From NCBI GenBank assembly GCA_041653995.1, contig JBAZEK010000001.1, positions 806,001 through 870,000 of the forward strand: 64,000 nucleotides of DNA. Direction: 5' to 3'. The stretch comes from Dehalococcoidia bacterium (GTDB lineage: Bacteria > Chloroflexota > Dehalococcoidia > GIF9 > UBA5629). Below, piece by piece: positions 47,709 to 56,268 of the stretch. The notes beneath the pieces were generated by a model. That model did no database searches, was not told the DNA's origin, and saw only the letters and a program-made list of their open reading frames with translations. A program made the translations under genes and the position numbers. Position 1 is the stretch's first letter, and each line of letters opens with the position of its first letter.

Positions 47709-50438
47709 ATGGTGATGGCGGACCTGGACAGTAAAAGCTTCGAGAAATATTCGACCAGCGTGGCGCTCAAGGACGGCTCCAGCCTGCATTTGCGGCCCAT
47801 CCTCATGTCGGACGAGGAGAGGCTGCTGGCGCTGTTCAGCCGCATGAGCAAGCAGACCATTTACCTGCGCTTCCATCATGTCCTGACACACATGTCCCGG
47901 GAGGAAGCGCGCCGTTTCTGCACCGTGGATTACGAGGATACTTTCGCCCTGGTAGGCACGCTGGGAGAGGGATCGGAAGAACGCATTATAGCGGTCGGAC
48001 GTTACGCGAGGCAGCCGGGCGCCAACCGGGCCCAAATAGCTTTTGAGGTTGAGGACAAGTACCAAGGGCTGGGTATCGGCACACACTTGCTGGACCAGCT
48101 CGCTTATATCGCGCGCGACAAGGGCATAACCACCTTCGAAGCCGAGGTGCTGGCGGAGAACAAGGATATGATGAACGTCCTCATCAACAGCGGCTTCACC
48201 ATGCAAAGGCAATACCAGGGCACCACTTATGTGGGTCTTCTCGACCTGGCCCCCACCGATGTAGTCGAGCAGAAGTCGTTCGAACGAGAGAAGTTCAGCT
48301 CTATCGCCTCCTTGCGCGCCTTCCTCAATCCGAAATCGGTAGCGGTTATCGGCGCCTCCAGGAGGCCTAATACCATCGGCAACTTCGTCTTCCGCAACCT
48401 TATACAGCAGGATTTCAAGGGCGTGGTATACCCGGTCAATCCCAACGCCGAGGTGGTGGCAGCCATCAAGGCCTATCCCTCCATCCTGGACATACCGGGC
48501 GATATCGACCTGGCCATCATCGTCGTACCGGCTGATAAAGTGCAGCAGGTGGTGGAAGAGAGCGCGCATAAAGGGGCCAGAGGCGTGGTCGTGTTATCCT
48601 CGGGCTTCGCCGATATAGGCGGCGAAGGGCTCGAGCGGCAGAACAAGCTCCTCACGACCATTCGTAGTTACGGTATGCGCATGCTGGGGCCCAACTGCAT
48701 GGGGATGATGAATACCAATCCCGGAGTCAACCTGAATGCCACGTTCGCCAACATAGTGCCACCCCACGGCAATATAGCTTTCGCCACCCAGAGCGGGGTA
48801 CTGGGCTCCGCCATCCTGATGTATGCAACCAGCCTCAATATCGGCCTTTCCACCTTCGTTAGTATAGGCAACCGTGCGGATATATCCAGCAACGAGCTGC
48901 TTCAGTACTGGGAGGATGATCCGGACACGGATGTCGTGCTTCAATACCTGGAGTCGTTCGGTAATCCCAGGAAATTCACGCGCATAGCTCGCAGCATCAC
49001 AGCTAAGAAACCGGTCGTCTCGCTGACCGGAAACCGCGGCAGTATCCAGAAGAGAAAGTTCTCCTCACACACAGGCGCCATGGCCACCGACCAGGCGGCC
49101 ACCGAGGCGCTTTACAAGCAGGCGGGCATACTGCGGGTCGATACGCTGGAAGACCTGTTTGACACAGGCAATCTGCTGGCCAACCAGCCGCTGCCGCAGG
49201 GCAACAGAGTGGCCATCATATCCAATGCGGGCGGTCCGGCGCTGCTGACGGCAGAAGCTTGTAAAAGCAGGGGCCTTGAGATCCCCCCGCTGTCCGACGG
49301 ACTGGCATCGCGGCTTAAAACATTCCTGCCTTCGCGGGCAAATATATTAAATCCCCTCGACATGTCGCCCGAAGTATCTACAGAACAATACGGACAAACA
49401 CTCAAACTTATGCTTAAAGAGGCCAGCCTGGACATGGTGGTGGTCATTTTCATACAGCCCATTCCCAGGCTGTCGGAGGAGTTTGCCGCGGTCATTCGCG
49501 AGGTTGCCCCGTTATACCGTGAAGCCGGCAAGCCGCTGGTCACATCCATCCTCGGCATACGGGGCGCAGGCATCAGTCTCGGCCCGCAGGAGAGAAGGGT
49601 CGTGCCATCCTTCGCTTTCCCCGAATCGACAGCCGGCGCTCTGGCGCGCGCAGTGGAGTTCAGCCAGCGGTTGAAACGGCCATCGGGCAAGATACCTGAG
49701 TTTTCCGACATCGACAAAGACAGGGCCGACCGCATCATCAGCTCAGCCATTGAAAAATCGGGCAAGCGCCAGGTATGGCTGGACGCCGAGTCCATCCTGG
49801 GCCTGTTTGAGTGTTACGGAATCAAATTCGTAACGCTCAAGATCGCCAGGACCCCGGAAGAAGCTTCGGCCGCTACCAAGGAGATCGGGTGTCCCGTAGC
49901 AGTCAAGATACTCTCCCCCTCCATCACGCAGAAGACCGAAGTCGAAGGCGTGATACTCGACTGCCGATCAGGCGACGAGGTGAAGAAAGCCTTCTCCCGG
50001 ATCAGGCAGAATCTGGAAGGTATAGGCAAGAGCGCAGAGATGGAGGGAGTGATAGTCCAGAAGATGGTGCAGGGTGGTGTCGAGGTGATCGTAGGCGTAA
50101 CACAACACCCGGCCTTCGGTCCTCTTGTGATGTTCGGCCTGGGCGGCGTATACGTAGAGCTCTTCCAGGACGTTATTTTCAACATCCACCCATTAACCGA
50201 TATGGACGCGCACGAAATGATCAAGTCGGTCAAGGCTTACCAGTTACTGGAAGGCTGGCGGGGATCCAAACGCGCCGACATCCCGGCCATCGAGGATCTG
50301 TTGCTTCGGATATCGGCCATGGCAGAGAACCACCCGCAGATACTTGAAATGGACCTGAATCCCGTTAAGGTATTGCCGGAAGGGCAATTCTACCTGGTGG
50401 TGGATGGACGCATACTGGTCAGCAAAGAACAGGAATAG
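47709..50438 (+). CDS. GNAT-fused ADP-forming acyl-CoA synthetase, copy 2
   Basis: A 909-residue paralog of the preceding gene with the same order: GNAT (about 18-190, acetyl-CoA loop Y-Q-G-L-G-I-G-T-H-L), CoA-binding (L-N-P-K-S-V-A-V-I-G-A-S-R-R-P), ligase with His454 in S-S-H-T-G-A-M-A-T-D-Q, and ATP-grasp (K-T-E-V-E-G-V, G-L-G-G-V-Y-V-E-L). Both halves are conserved along the full length, so the pair arose by tandem duplication. AAGGAG precedes the ATG at 47709 by 4 bases; an ATG two codons later has wider spacing. It lies 44 bases after copy 1, so one transcript is likely. Confidence 0.9.
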   Translation: MVMADLDSKSFEKYSTSVALKDGSSLHLRPILMSDEERLLALFSRMSKQTIYLRFHHVLTHMSREEARRFCTVDYEDTFALVGTLGEGSEERIIAVGRYARQPGANRAQIAFEVEDKYQGLGIGTHLLDQLAYIARDKGITTFEAEVLAENKDMMNVLINSGFTMQRQYQGTTYVGLLDLAPTDVVEQKSFEREKFSSIASLRAFLNPKSVAVIGASRRPNTIGNFVFRNLIQQDFKGVVYPVNPNAEVVAAIKAYPSILDIPGDIDLAIIVVPADKVQQVVEESAHKGARGVVVLSSGFADIGGEGLERQNKLLTTIRSYGMRMLGPNCMGMMNTNPGVNLNATFANIVPPHGNIAFATQSGVLGSAILMYATSLNIGLSTFVSIGNRADISSNELLQYWEDDPDTDVVLQYLESFGNPRKFTRIARSITAKKPVVSLTGNRGSIQKRKFSSHTGAMATDQAATEALYKQAGILRVDTLEDLFDTGNLLANQPLPQGNRVAIISNAGGPALLTAEACKSRGLEIPPLSDGLASRLKTFLPSRANILNPLDMSPEVSTEQYGQTLKLMLKEASLDMVVVIFIQPIPRLSEEFAAVIREVAPLYREAGKPLVTSILGIRGAGISLGPQERRVVPSFAFPESTAGALARAVEFSQRLKRPSGKIPEFSDIDKDRADRIISSAIEKSGKRQVWLDAESILGLFECYGIKFVTLKIARTPEEASAATKEIGCPVAVKILSPSITQKTEVEGVILDCRSGDEVKKAFSRIRQNLEGIGKSAEMEGVIVQKMVQGGVEVIVGVTQHPAFGPLVMFGLGGVYVELFQDVIFNIHPLTDMDAHEMIKSVKAYQLLEGWRGSKRADIPAIEDLLLRISAMAENHPQILEMDLNPVKVLPEGQFYLVVDGRILVSKEQE

Positions 50439-50453
50439 CTGAAAGTGACCATG

Positions 50454-50538
50454 GTATTGCGAGCGTAGCGAAGCAATCTTGTGTTGTGAGCCACGGCAGC
50501 AGCAGATTGCCGAGTCGCCTGCGGCTCCATGCAATGAC
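50454..50538. repeat. Palindromic intergenic element, degenerate copy 3
   Basis: Starts GTATTGCGAGCGTAGCGAAG followed by CAATCTTG, and ends TGCAATGAC, the layout of the 82-bp elements at 1029 and 11797. The middle differs and the length is 85 bases. It lies between the converging acyl-CoA synthetase and phoU genes. Confidence 0.75.
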
Positions 50539-50555
50539 ATTTACGTTACATGATT

Positions 50556-51221
50556 TTAATAAGTTGATACGTTCAGTTCTTCCATCTTGCCTGTGACCAT
50601 AAAGACCACCCGCTCGCAGATATTTGTGACCCTGTCACCCGTCCTTTCCAGGTTATGCCCCACCCACATCAATCTGGTGGCCCTGGTAATGGTGCGGGGA
50701 TCCTCCATCATGAACGTCAGCAGCTCCCTGAAGACCTGGTCGTAGAGCTGGTCGATCTCGTCGTCCTCCGGCACAATTTTTCGGGCCGCTTCAGCATCAT
50801 GAATAATGAATGCGTTAAGGCTGCGGTGCAGCATGTCAATGACCTTTTCATTCATGCGGGGCAGGTCTATCAGCGGCTTGAGCGGCGGCTCATTGCCTAT
50901 CATGATGACAATTTTAGCATTGCCGGCCGCGTGATCACCCATCCTCTCCAGGTCCTGTACAATGAAGAGTATAGCCAGCAGGATTCTCAGATCGCTGGCC
51001 ATGGGCGCCTGACACGATATGATATCCAACGCCTTTTCTTCTATCTCAAAACGTTTTTTGTTTACATTGCGGTCTTCCTCAAGCACCAGCTTGGCCAGCT
51101 TAAGGTCTCGTTCCTTAAGGGCCTGCATGGACCTTTCCAGCGCTTTCTCGATCATGCTCCCCAGGGCCAGCACATCATCCTGTAACTCGCGCAGATTTCT
51201 CTGATAAGACTCTCTCGGCAT
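50556..51221 (-). CDS. phoU: Phosphate transport regulator PhoU
   Basis: A 221-residue all-helical protein that relays PstSCAB status to PhoR and restrains phosphate uptake. Two homologous three-helix bundles each carry an E/D-x-x-x-D metal motif (L-E-R-M-G-D-H-A near 94 and L-E-R-T-G-D-R-V-T-N near 194). The ATG at 51221 has AAAGGAGG 6 bases upstream; a TTG two codons earlier overlaps that region. It follows pstB by 12 bases, closing the operon. Confidence 0.96.
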   Translation of the reverse strand: MPRESYQRNLRELQDDVLALGSMIEKALERSMQALKERDLKLAKLVLEEDRNVNKKRFEIEEKALDIISCQAPMASDLRILLAILFIVQDLERMGDHAAGNAKIVIMIGNEPPLKPLIDLPRMNEKVIDMLHRSLNAFIIHDAEAARKIVPEDDEIDQLYDQVFRELLTFMMEDPRTITRATRLMWVGHNLERTGDRVTNICERVVFMVTGKMEELNVSTY

Positions 51222-51233
51222 ATTCAACCTCCT

Positions 51234-52070
51234 TTAACCGAAACGCCCTGTGATGTAATCCTCAGTCCTCTTGTCTTTAGGCACGGTGAAGACCTCCTTG
51301 GTACGAGCGTATTCTATCAGTTGTCCCAGCAGCATAAAACCGGTCCAGTCCGACACGCGGGCGGCCTGCTGCATATTATGTGTGACTATGACAACGGTGT
51401 AGTCTTTCTTCAGTTCCATCATAAGTTCCTCTATCCTCAGCGTTGATATAGGGTCCAGCGCCGAACACGGCTCGTCCATCAGTATTACCTCCGGCTCAAT
51501 GGCGATGGCGCGAGCGATGCAAAGGCGCTGCTGCTGGCCACCCGACAGGGAGGCGCCGGGCTGGTCAAGCTTGTCTTTTACCTCCTCCCACAGGGCCGCC
51601 TTCCTCAGACTGCGCTCCACGACATCCGCTAAATCCCTGCGTCGGCTCCAGAAACGCGTCAGGCTTATCCCGGAGGCTACGTTGCCGAAGATAGACATTG
51701 TTGGGAACACGCTGGCCCTCTGAAATACCATGCCTATACGGCGGCGGATGGCAACCGGATCGACCTGCGGAGCATATATATCCTGCCCGTCCATGAGCAC
51801 GCGGCCGGTCACCCTTCCCCCCTCCGACACCTCGTGCATGCGATTAAGACAGCGTATAAAAGTCGATTTGCCGCACCCGGATGGGCCGATCAAGGCTGTG
51901 ATATGCTGAGCGCCAATGCCCATACTTATATCTTGAATAGCCATCCTGTTGCCGTACCAGGCACTCAGCTGCTCCACGGTTAATGTGCATTTTAACGGTC
52001 TCAATTGGCCTCTGTCTTCACCGTCAACGGCCCCGACTTTGACATTCTGACCCATCCTATTGTTTATCAT
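51234..52070 (-). CDS. pstB: Phosphate ABC transporter ATP-binding protein
   Basis: ATPase of the PstSCAB high-affinity phosphate importer, 278 residues from the ATG at 52070. Walker A is G-P-S-G-C-G-K-S-T, the signature L-S-G-G-Q-Q-Q-R, Walker B V-I-L-M-D-E-P-C-S-A-L-D-P, and the switch histidine V-T-H-N-M-Q-Q-A-A-R. The frame extends 44 codons further upstream into pstA, but that part is out of family and lacks a ribosome site; AAGGA lies before 52070. The gap to pstA is 32 bases. Confidence 0.96.
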   Translation of the reverse strand: MINNRMGQNVKVGAVDGEDRGQLRPLKCTLTVEQLSAWYGNRMAIQDISMGIGAQHITALIGPSGCGKSTFIRCLNRMHEVSEGGRVTGRVLMDGQDIYAPQVDPVAIRRRIGMVFQRASVFPTMSIFGNVASGISLTRFWSRRRDLADVVERSLRKAALWEEVKDKLDQPGASLSGGQQQRLCIARAIAIEPEVILMDEPCSALDPISTLRIEELMMELKKDYTVVIVTHNMQQAARVSDWTGFMLLGQLIEYARTKEVFTVPKDKRTEDYITGRFG

Positions 52071-52102
52071 TGCACCGTGTCCTTCCTCTTGCTTACAGAC
52101 TT

Positions 52103-52948
52103 TTATTTCTTTTTCCTGCCGCTGACCAAACGCACAACGATATTTATACCGAGAACAAGTATCACCAGCAGGAAAGCGGCCGCCCAGGCCTGCTGCTGCC
52201 AATCGCTGTAGGGAGACAGAGCGTAGCGGTATATTTGCAAAGGCAAGGCTCCTATGGGCTGGGTAAGGCCCTGTACACCGAAGGCGCTGCCCAGGGCGGT
52301 GAATATCAGCGGCGCCGTCTCCCCTGCTATGCGCGCCACGGCAAGCATGATGCCCGTGACTATGCCTGTGACAGCGCCCGGCACGATCACGCCCAGAGTT
52401 ATGCGCCAGCGGCTGATGCCGAGGGCCAGAGCGGCCTCGCGTTGTGAATTCGGCACCAGGCGCAGCGACTCCTCGGCGGTACGCGCTACTACAGGAATCA
52501 TGATTATTGCCAGTGCTACTCCCGCCGAGAGGGCCGAGTAGGTATGCATGGGACGTACGAGAATGGCATAGGCGAAAACGCCCACGATAATCGACGGTAC
52601 GCCGGCTAGTATATCGGCGGCAAAGCGGATGGCTGACGCCATCTTCGGCCCGGCGAATTCGGCCAGAAATATACCTGCCATCAGTCCCACCGGCAGGGCG
52701 ATGAGCGAAGCCAGCCCAACCAGTATAAAAGTACCGTATATATCGTCCCGCATACCTCCCCCGGCCTCACCTACCGGTTTGGATTGCTGGGTTATGAAAT
52801 CCAGGCTCAGGTAAGAGATGCCGTTGACCAGCGTATAACCGAGTATCAGGATGAGAACCAGTATCACAATGGCTGTGGCAACTCCGCACAGCACGAGCAT
52901 CATCCGGCTGAACTGCTGGCGCCTGAAATAGCCGCTTTGCGCTTTCAC
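52103..52948 (-). CDS. pstA: Phosphate ABC transporter permease PstA
   Basis: Membrane permease with six hydrophobic segments. The EAA loop reads S-L-R-L-V-P-N-S-Q-R-E-A-A-L-A-L-G near 150-166 and G-E-T-A-P-L-I-F-T-A near 210, as in PstA. GTG at 52948 shares its last bases with the TGA of pstC (GTGA), with GAGGGG upstream, so 281 residues is preferred; an ATG at 52981 would add 11 residues inside pstC. Confidence 0.93.
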   Translation of the reverse strand: MKAQSGYFRRQQFSRMMLVLCGVATAIVILVLILILGYTLVNGISYLSLDFITQQSKPVGEAGGGMRDDIYGTFILVGLASLIALPVGLMAGIFLAEFAGPKMASAIRFAADILAGVPSIIVGVFAYAILVRPMHTYSALSAGVALAIIMIPVVARTAEESLRLVPNSQREAALALGISRWRITLGVIVPGAVTGIVTGIMLAVARIAGETAPLIFTALGSAFGVQGLTQPIGALPLQIYRYALSPYSDWQQQAWAAAFLLVILVLGINIVVRLVSGRKKK

Positions 52949-53925
52949 TCGCCTGTCCCCCTCACGGAAACGGTGCGCCATACCAGTAACCTGGCAATAA
53001 TATTGACCAGCAGCGTGATGGCGAAGAGAACCAGGGCCAGCTCGATCAGACTGCCTATATAGAGGTCCCCGGAGGCTTCATTAAATTCGCTTGCCACTTT
53101 GCTGGCAATGGTCGTACCGGGGGAGAAGAGCGAAAGCGAAAGGGCGTAGGAATTACCGATAACCATTGTCACAGCCATGGTCTCGCCGAGCGCGCGGCCC
53201 AATCCCAGGATCACACCACCCACCAGGCCGGTGCGGCAATAGGGCAATACAGACCTGGTGATCATCTCCCAGCGGGTTGCCCCCAGCGCCAGCATGGCCT
53301 CGCGCTGAGTCAGTGGTACCGCGGCTATAACTTCACGGCTGACTGCCGTGACGATGGGTATCACCATGATTGCCAGGATAATTCCGGCGGAGAGAAAACC
53401 CACGCCGAAAGGAGGCCCCTGGAAAAGGGGCAAAAAGCCCAGGTTGCTTCCCAGCCATGTCTCGATGGGATTCCTGATAAAGGGCACCATCACATATAGA
53501 CCCCATAATCCAATAATCACGCTGGGTATAGCAGCCAGCATCTCGATGACAAAAGAACACGGCCTGCGCAACCAGTCGGGGGCGAGCTCACTCAAAAACA
53601 CGGCTGAGCCCAGGCTGATAGGCACGGCGATTAGAAGGCCGATCAGAGAGCTCAGCAGCGTGCCGTAGATCGCCGGCAAGGCGCCGAAGACCTCGTTGAC
53701 CGGATCCCATTCGGAGGATGTAATAAATGAAAGCCCGAACTTCTGGATGGCCGGCCATGCATCGATACCTAGTGCGATAAGCAGCGCGATCAGTATTGCC
53801 ACGATTAAAACGCTGAAGAAAAGTGTCAGACGGGAAAAGATTTTATCGCCGACGCGTGCCCGCACTGCGCTTCCAGTATCGCTTCCAACTGCTGTAAGAG
53901 ATGTATCGGTTTTGCACTTATCCAT
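52945..53925 (-). CDS. pstC: Phosphate ABC transporter permease PstC
   Basis: A 326-residue permease partner of PstA. The N-terminal cytoplasmic part of about 30 residues is followed by six hydrophobic segments. PstC marks are W-D-P-V-N-E-V-F-G-A-L-P-A-I-Y-G-T-L near 73, the EAA loop V-P-L-T-Q-R-E-A-M-L-A-L-G-A-T-R-W near 207, and G-R-A-L-G-E-T-M-A-V near 242. It follows pstS by 95 bases. Confidence 0.95.
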   Translation of the reverse strand: MDKCKTDTSLTAVGSDTGSAVRARVGDKIFSRLTLFFSVLIVAILIALLIALGIDAWPAIQKFGLSFITSSEWDPVNEVFGALPAIYGTLLSSLIGLLIAVPISLGSAVFLSELAPDWLRRPCSFVIEMLAAIPSVIIGLWGLYVMVPFIRNPIETWLGSNLGFLPLFQGPPFGVGFLSAGIILAIMVIPIVTAVSREVIAAVPLTQREAMLALGATRWEMITRSVLPYCRTGLVGGVILGLGRALGETMAVTMVIGNSYALSLSLFSPGTTIASKVASEFNEASGDLYIGSLIELALVLFAITLLVNIIARLLVWRTVSVRGTGE

Positions 53926-54020
53926 ATTTTCAACCGTCTATTATGAACTCAACAATACGTAAATGCAGGAAAGGCGGACCCTTCCCGCATCTCCAGTATC
54001 TATCGCTTGAATCCACCCGA

Positions 54021-55115
54021 TCAGCGGGTGATCAAAGGTTGTCCCTGGTACTTAATAGAAAGAATAGCCGTTTCGGCCTTGGTCACCGCCGTGCTTGCCA
54101 GACTGCCATAGCTAAGCGCGCTGGTATAATGCTGGCCGTCGTGAATCGCCCACCAGAGCATGTTAGCCAGGGCTTCTCCCTTGTCCTTATCCTTCTGGTT
54201 GGTATATACCAGTATCCAGGTGAATCCAACGATGGGATAGGCTTCCGGATTGGACGAGTCGGTCAGCATTACCTTCATATCATCCGGCAAAGACACACCT
54301 TCCGCTGCTTTCGTGGTCGCCTCCAGCGAAGGTTCGATAAAGTTACCAGCCGAGTTCTTTAGCTTCGCCCATGCCAGTTTGTTTTGTTCGGCATAGGCCA
54401 GTTCCACGTATCCAATGGAGTTGGGGATCTGCTGCACCTGCCCGGCCACACCGGCATTGCCCTGTCCACCGATGTCGCCGGGCCATTTGACGGATGTGGC
54501 ATTGCCTACTTTTGAACTCCAATCCTGGCTGACCTTGGAAAGGTAATTGGTGAAGATATAAGTTGTGCCCGATCCATCAGAGCGGAAGACGACAGCTATG
54601 GGTGCATCTGGTAACGTCAGGTCCGGATTAAGCGATGCTATTGCATGGTCATTCCACCTGGTAATTCTCTTAAGATAGATATCGGCCAGCATTTCGCCTG
54701 TGAGTTTAAGCTGGCCCTTGTCTATATCGGCCAGGTTGTATATGACAGCTACAGATCCGCTGGCCATGGGAATATGTAGAATAGTCCCGTTCTTTTGTTC
54801 CGCCTTGGTTATTTGCACTTCAGTCATAATGCCGTCGCTGGCGCCGAAATCAACCGTACCCTCCGTGATCTGGCTGATGCCGCCACCCGATCCGATGGGC
54901 TGATAGTTGACCTTTACACCGGTGAGCTTGTTGTACTCATCAAACCACTTGGTATAGAGGGGAGCGGGAAAGGTGGCGCCCGCTCCAGTGAGATTAATTG
55001 ACTTAGAAGGCGTACCTGAAGGACTGCCGGACGGTGTTCCGCAGGCTGTCATCATGACCGATGCAATCAGGATGGCAATAATAGACGCAATCCGGTTTTT
55101 ACTCGATTTGCTCAA
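54021..55115 (-). CDS. pstS: Phosphate-binding lipoprotein PstS
   Basis: Solute-binding component that captures phosphate outside the membrane, 364 residues. The lipobox M-T-A-C gives lipidated Cys25, followed by a flexible Gly/Ser/Thr/Pro linker. The phosphate site is recognisable: G-A-G-A-T-F-P-A-P-L-Y near 44, I-G-S-G-G-G-I near 73, D-F-G-A-S-D near 88, and R-S-D-G-S-G-T-T near 175. First gene of the pst group, behind a Pho box. Confidence 0.97.
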   Translation of the reverse strand: MSKSSKNRIASIIAILIASVMMTACGTPSGSPSGTPSKSINLTGAGATFPAPLYTKWFDEYNKLTGVKVNYQPIGSGGGISQITEGTVDFGASDGIMTEVQITKAEQKNGTILHIPMASGSVAVIYNLADIDKGQLKLTGEMLADIYLKRITRWNDHAIASLNPDLTLPDAPIAVVFRSDGSGTTYIFTNYLSKVSQDWSSKVGNATSVKWPGDIGGQGNAGVAGQVQQIPNSIGYVELAYAEQNKLAWAKLKNSAGNFIEPSLEATTKAAEGVSLPDDMKVMLTDSSNPEAYPIVGFTWILVYTNQKDKDKGEALANMLWWAIHDGQHYTSALSYGSLASTAVTKAETAILSIKYQGQPLITR

Positions 55116-55139
55116 GCTGATCTCCTTAATGATTTTTCA

Positions 55140-55159
55140 GTGACATATGCATCTGTCAC
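55140..55159. promoter_or_regulatory. Palindrome in the pstS leader
   Basis: GTGACA and TGTCAC, six-base arms around eight bases, between the Pho box and the pstS ribosome site. It looks like a dimer-binding operator or a small RNA hairpin; no factor is assigned. Confidence 0.3.
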
Positions 55160-55180
55160 CATATTCAGTCTACAGCCGCT

Positions 55181-55221
55181 ATATAAAGGAAGCATTAATC
55201 CGATGTTAAATTTGTGTTAAA
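55181..55221 (-). promoter_or_regulatory. Pho box and promoter of pstS
   Basis: On the minus strand TTTAACA at 55215-55221, TTTAACA at 55204-55210 and ATTAATG at 55193-55199 repeat every 11 bases, the phasing of PhoB/PhoP tandem sites. TATATA at 55181-55186 follows as a likely minus-10. PhoB, encoded just upstream, should activate pstS here. Confidence 0.8.
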
Positions 55222-55237
55222 ACCCGCTATGCGCAGT

Positions 55238-56266
55238 TCAGGCGCCCATCGGAAGCGTGAAAAAGAAGGCCGATCCTTTGCCCTCAACACTTTCCACCCA
55301 TATTTTGCCGCCGTGAGCAGCGATAATATGGCGTGATATGGCCAGTCCCAAACCGGTACCTTCATCATCCCTGGCCTTATTGACCTTATAGAAACGCTCG
55401 AAAATGCGCGGCAGTTCGTCGGCCGCTATCCCGATGCCCGTATCGCTCACAGCAAAAAGCACATCGCTGCCCTGTTTATCAACCTGAATGGAAATCGAAC
55501 CGCCCGGATCCGTAAATTTTATTGCATTGTGAATTATATTCAACAATACCTGCTCGATCCTATATTGATCGATGACCAGAGCAGGTAAATCGGGATGGAT
55601 ATCCAGATTCAAGCTCAGGTTCTTTTTATCTGACTGCGCCTGTAAGCGCTGCACCACCTGTCTGACCAGGGTATCTATTTTCAGTGTATCTTTGATCAAC
55701 ACCGGCTCACTATTCTCCAGCCTGGAAAGCTCTGTCAACTCGTCTGTCATACGAGCCAGTTTATCGGCCTCCACATTTATTTTCTGCAGGAAATCCAGGT
55801 AAACCTCGCTATCTATCGGTGCTCCATCGGACAGTGTTTCAGCAATCAGTTTAATAGAGGAAATGGGGGTGCGAAACTCATGCGACACGTTGGAGATAAA
55901 GTCCCTGCGTATCTCTTCCAAATGTCGCTTCTCACTAAGGTCCTTCACAATTACGATATAGCTACGGGTTTCGGCGCCGGGGCAGACCTTTAAATCCAGG
56001 TACTGGTTTTTTCCGCGAATTTTGATCGCTGCAGTCTGTGGAACGCCGGTACTGATGCATTTCTTCACAAGGGCGTCGCATTCGTAGTCCCTGACGGCCT
56101 CGATAAACGACGTATTCCCACTTTTATCGTCAGCAATGCCGAATATGCGCGCGGCGGCCTGGTTCATATACCGGATCTCACGGCGCTCGCCAAGCACAAA
56201 TATGCCCTCATCGATCAATGATAAAAGATATAAATAACCTTTTTCAGGCATTTTCGAACCGCTCAC
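55238..56266 (-). CDS. phoR: Phosphate-responsive histidine kinase PhoR, soluble form
   Basis: A 342-residue sensor kinase. Residues about 10-110 form a PAS domain (G-I-F-V-L-G-E-R-R-E-I-R-Y-M-N-Q-A-A). HisKA has the phosphorylated His129 in S-N-V-S-H-E-F-R-T-P-I-S-S-I-K, and the HATPase part has N-A-I-K-F-T-D, D-T-G-I-G-I near 290 and G-T-G-L-G-L-A-I. No membrane helix is visible, unlike the usual PhoR, so it should act in the cytoplasm through the Pst/PhoU proteins. It starts 2 bases after phoB. Confidence 0.92.
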   Translation of the reverse strand: MSGSKMPEKGYLYLLSLIDEGIFVLGERREIRYMNQAAARIFGIADDKSGNTSFIEAVRDYECDALVKKCISTGVPQTAAIKIRGKNQYLDLKVCPGAETRSYIVIVKDLSEKRHLEEIRRDFISNVSHEFRTPISSIKLIAETLSDGAPIDSEVYLDFLQKINVEADKLARMTDELTELSRLENSEPVLIKDTLKIDTLVRQVVQRLQAQSDKKNLSLNLDIHPDLPALVIDQYRIEQVLLNIIHNAIKFTDPGGSISIQVDKQGSDVLFAVSDTGIGIAADELPRIFERFYKVNKARDDEGTGLGLAISRHIIAAHGGKIWVESVEGKGSAFFFTLPMGA

Positions 56267-56268
56267 AA

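Noticed and set aside
47427..48569. 380-codon minus-strand frame
   Set aside because: It spans the junction of the two fused acyl-CoA synthetase genes in antisense; no motif, low-complexity His/Leu/Val composition.
41354..50438. Antibiotic or phage-defence island
   Set aside because: All genes in this stretch are metabolic families (CoA ligases and flavin oxidoreductases); no nuclease, toxin or defence domain is seen.
51234..52202. 322-residue PstB
   Set aside because: The first 44 residues overlap pstA and are unlike PstB; a better ATG with AAGGA lies at 52070.
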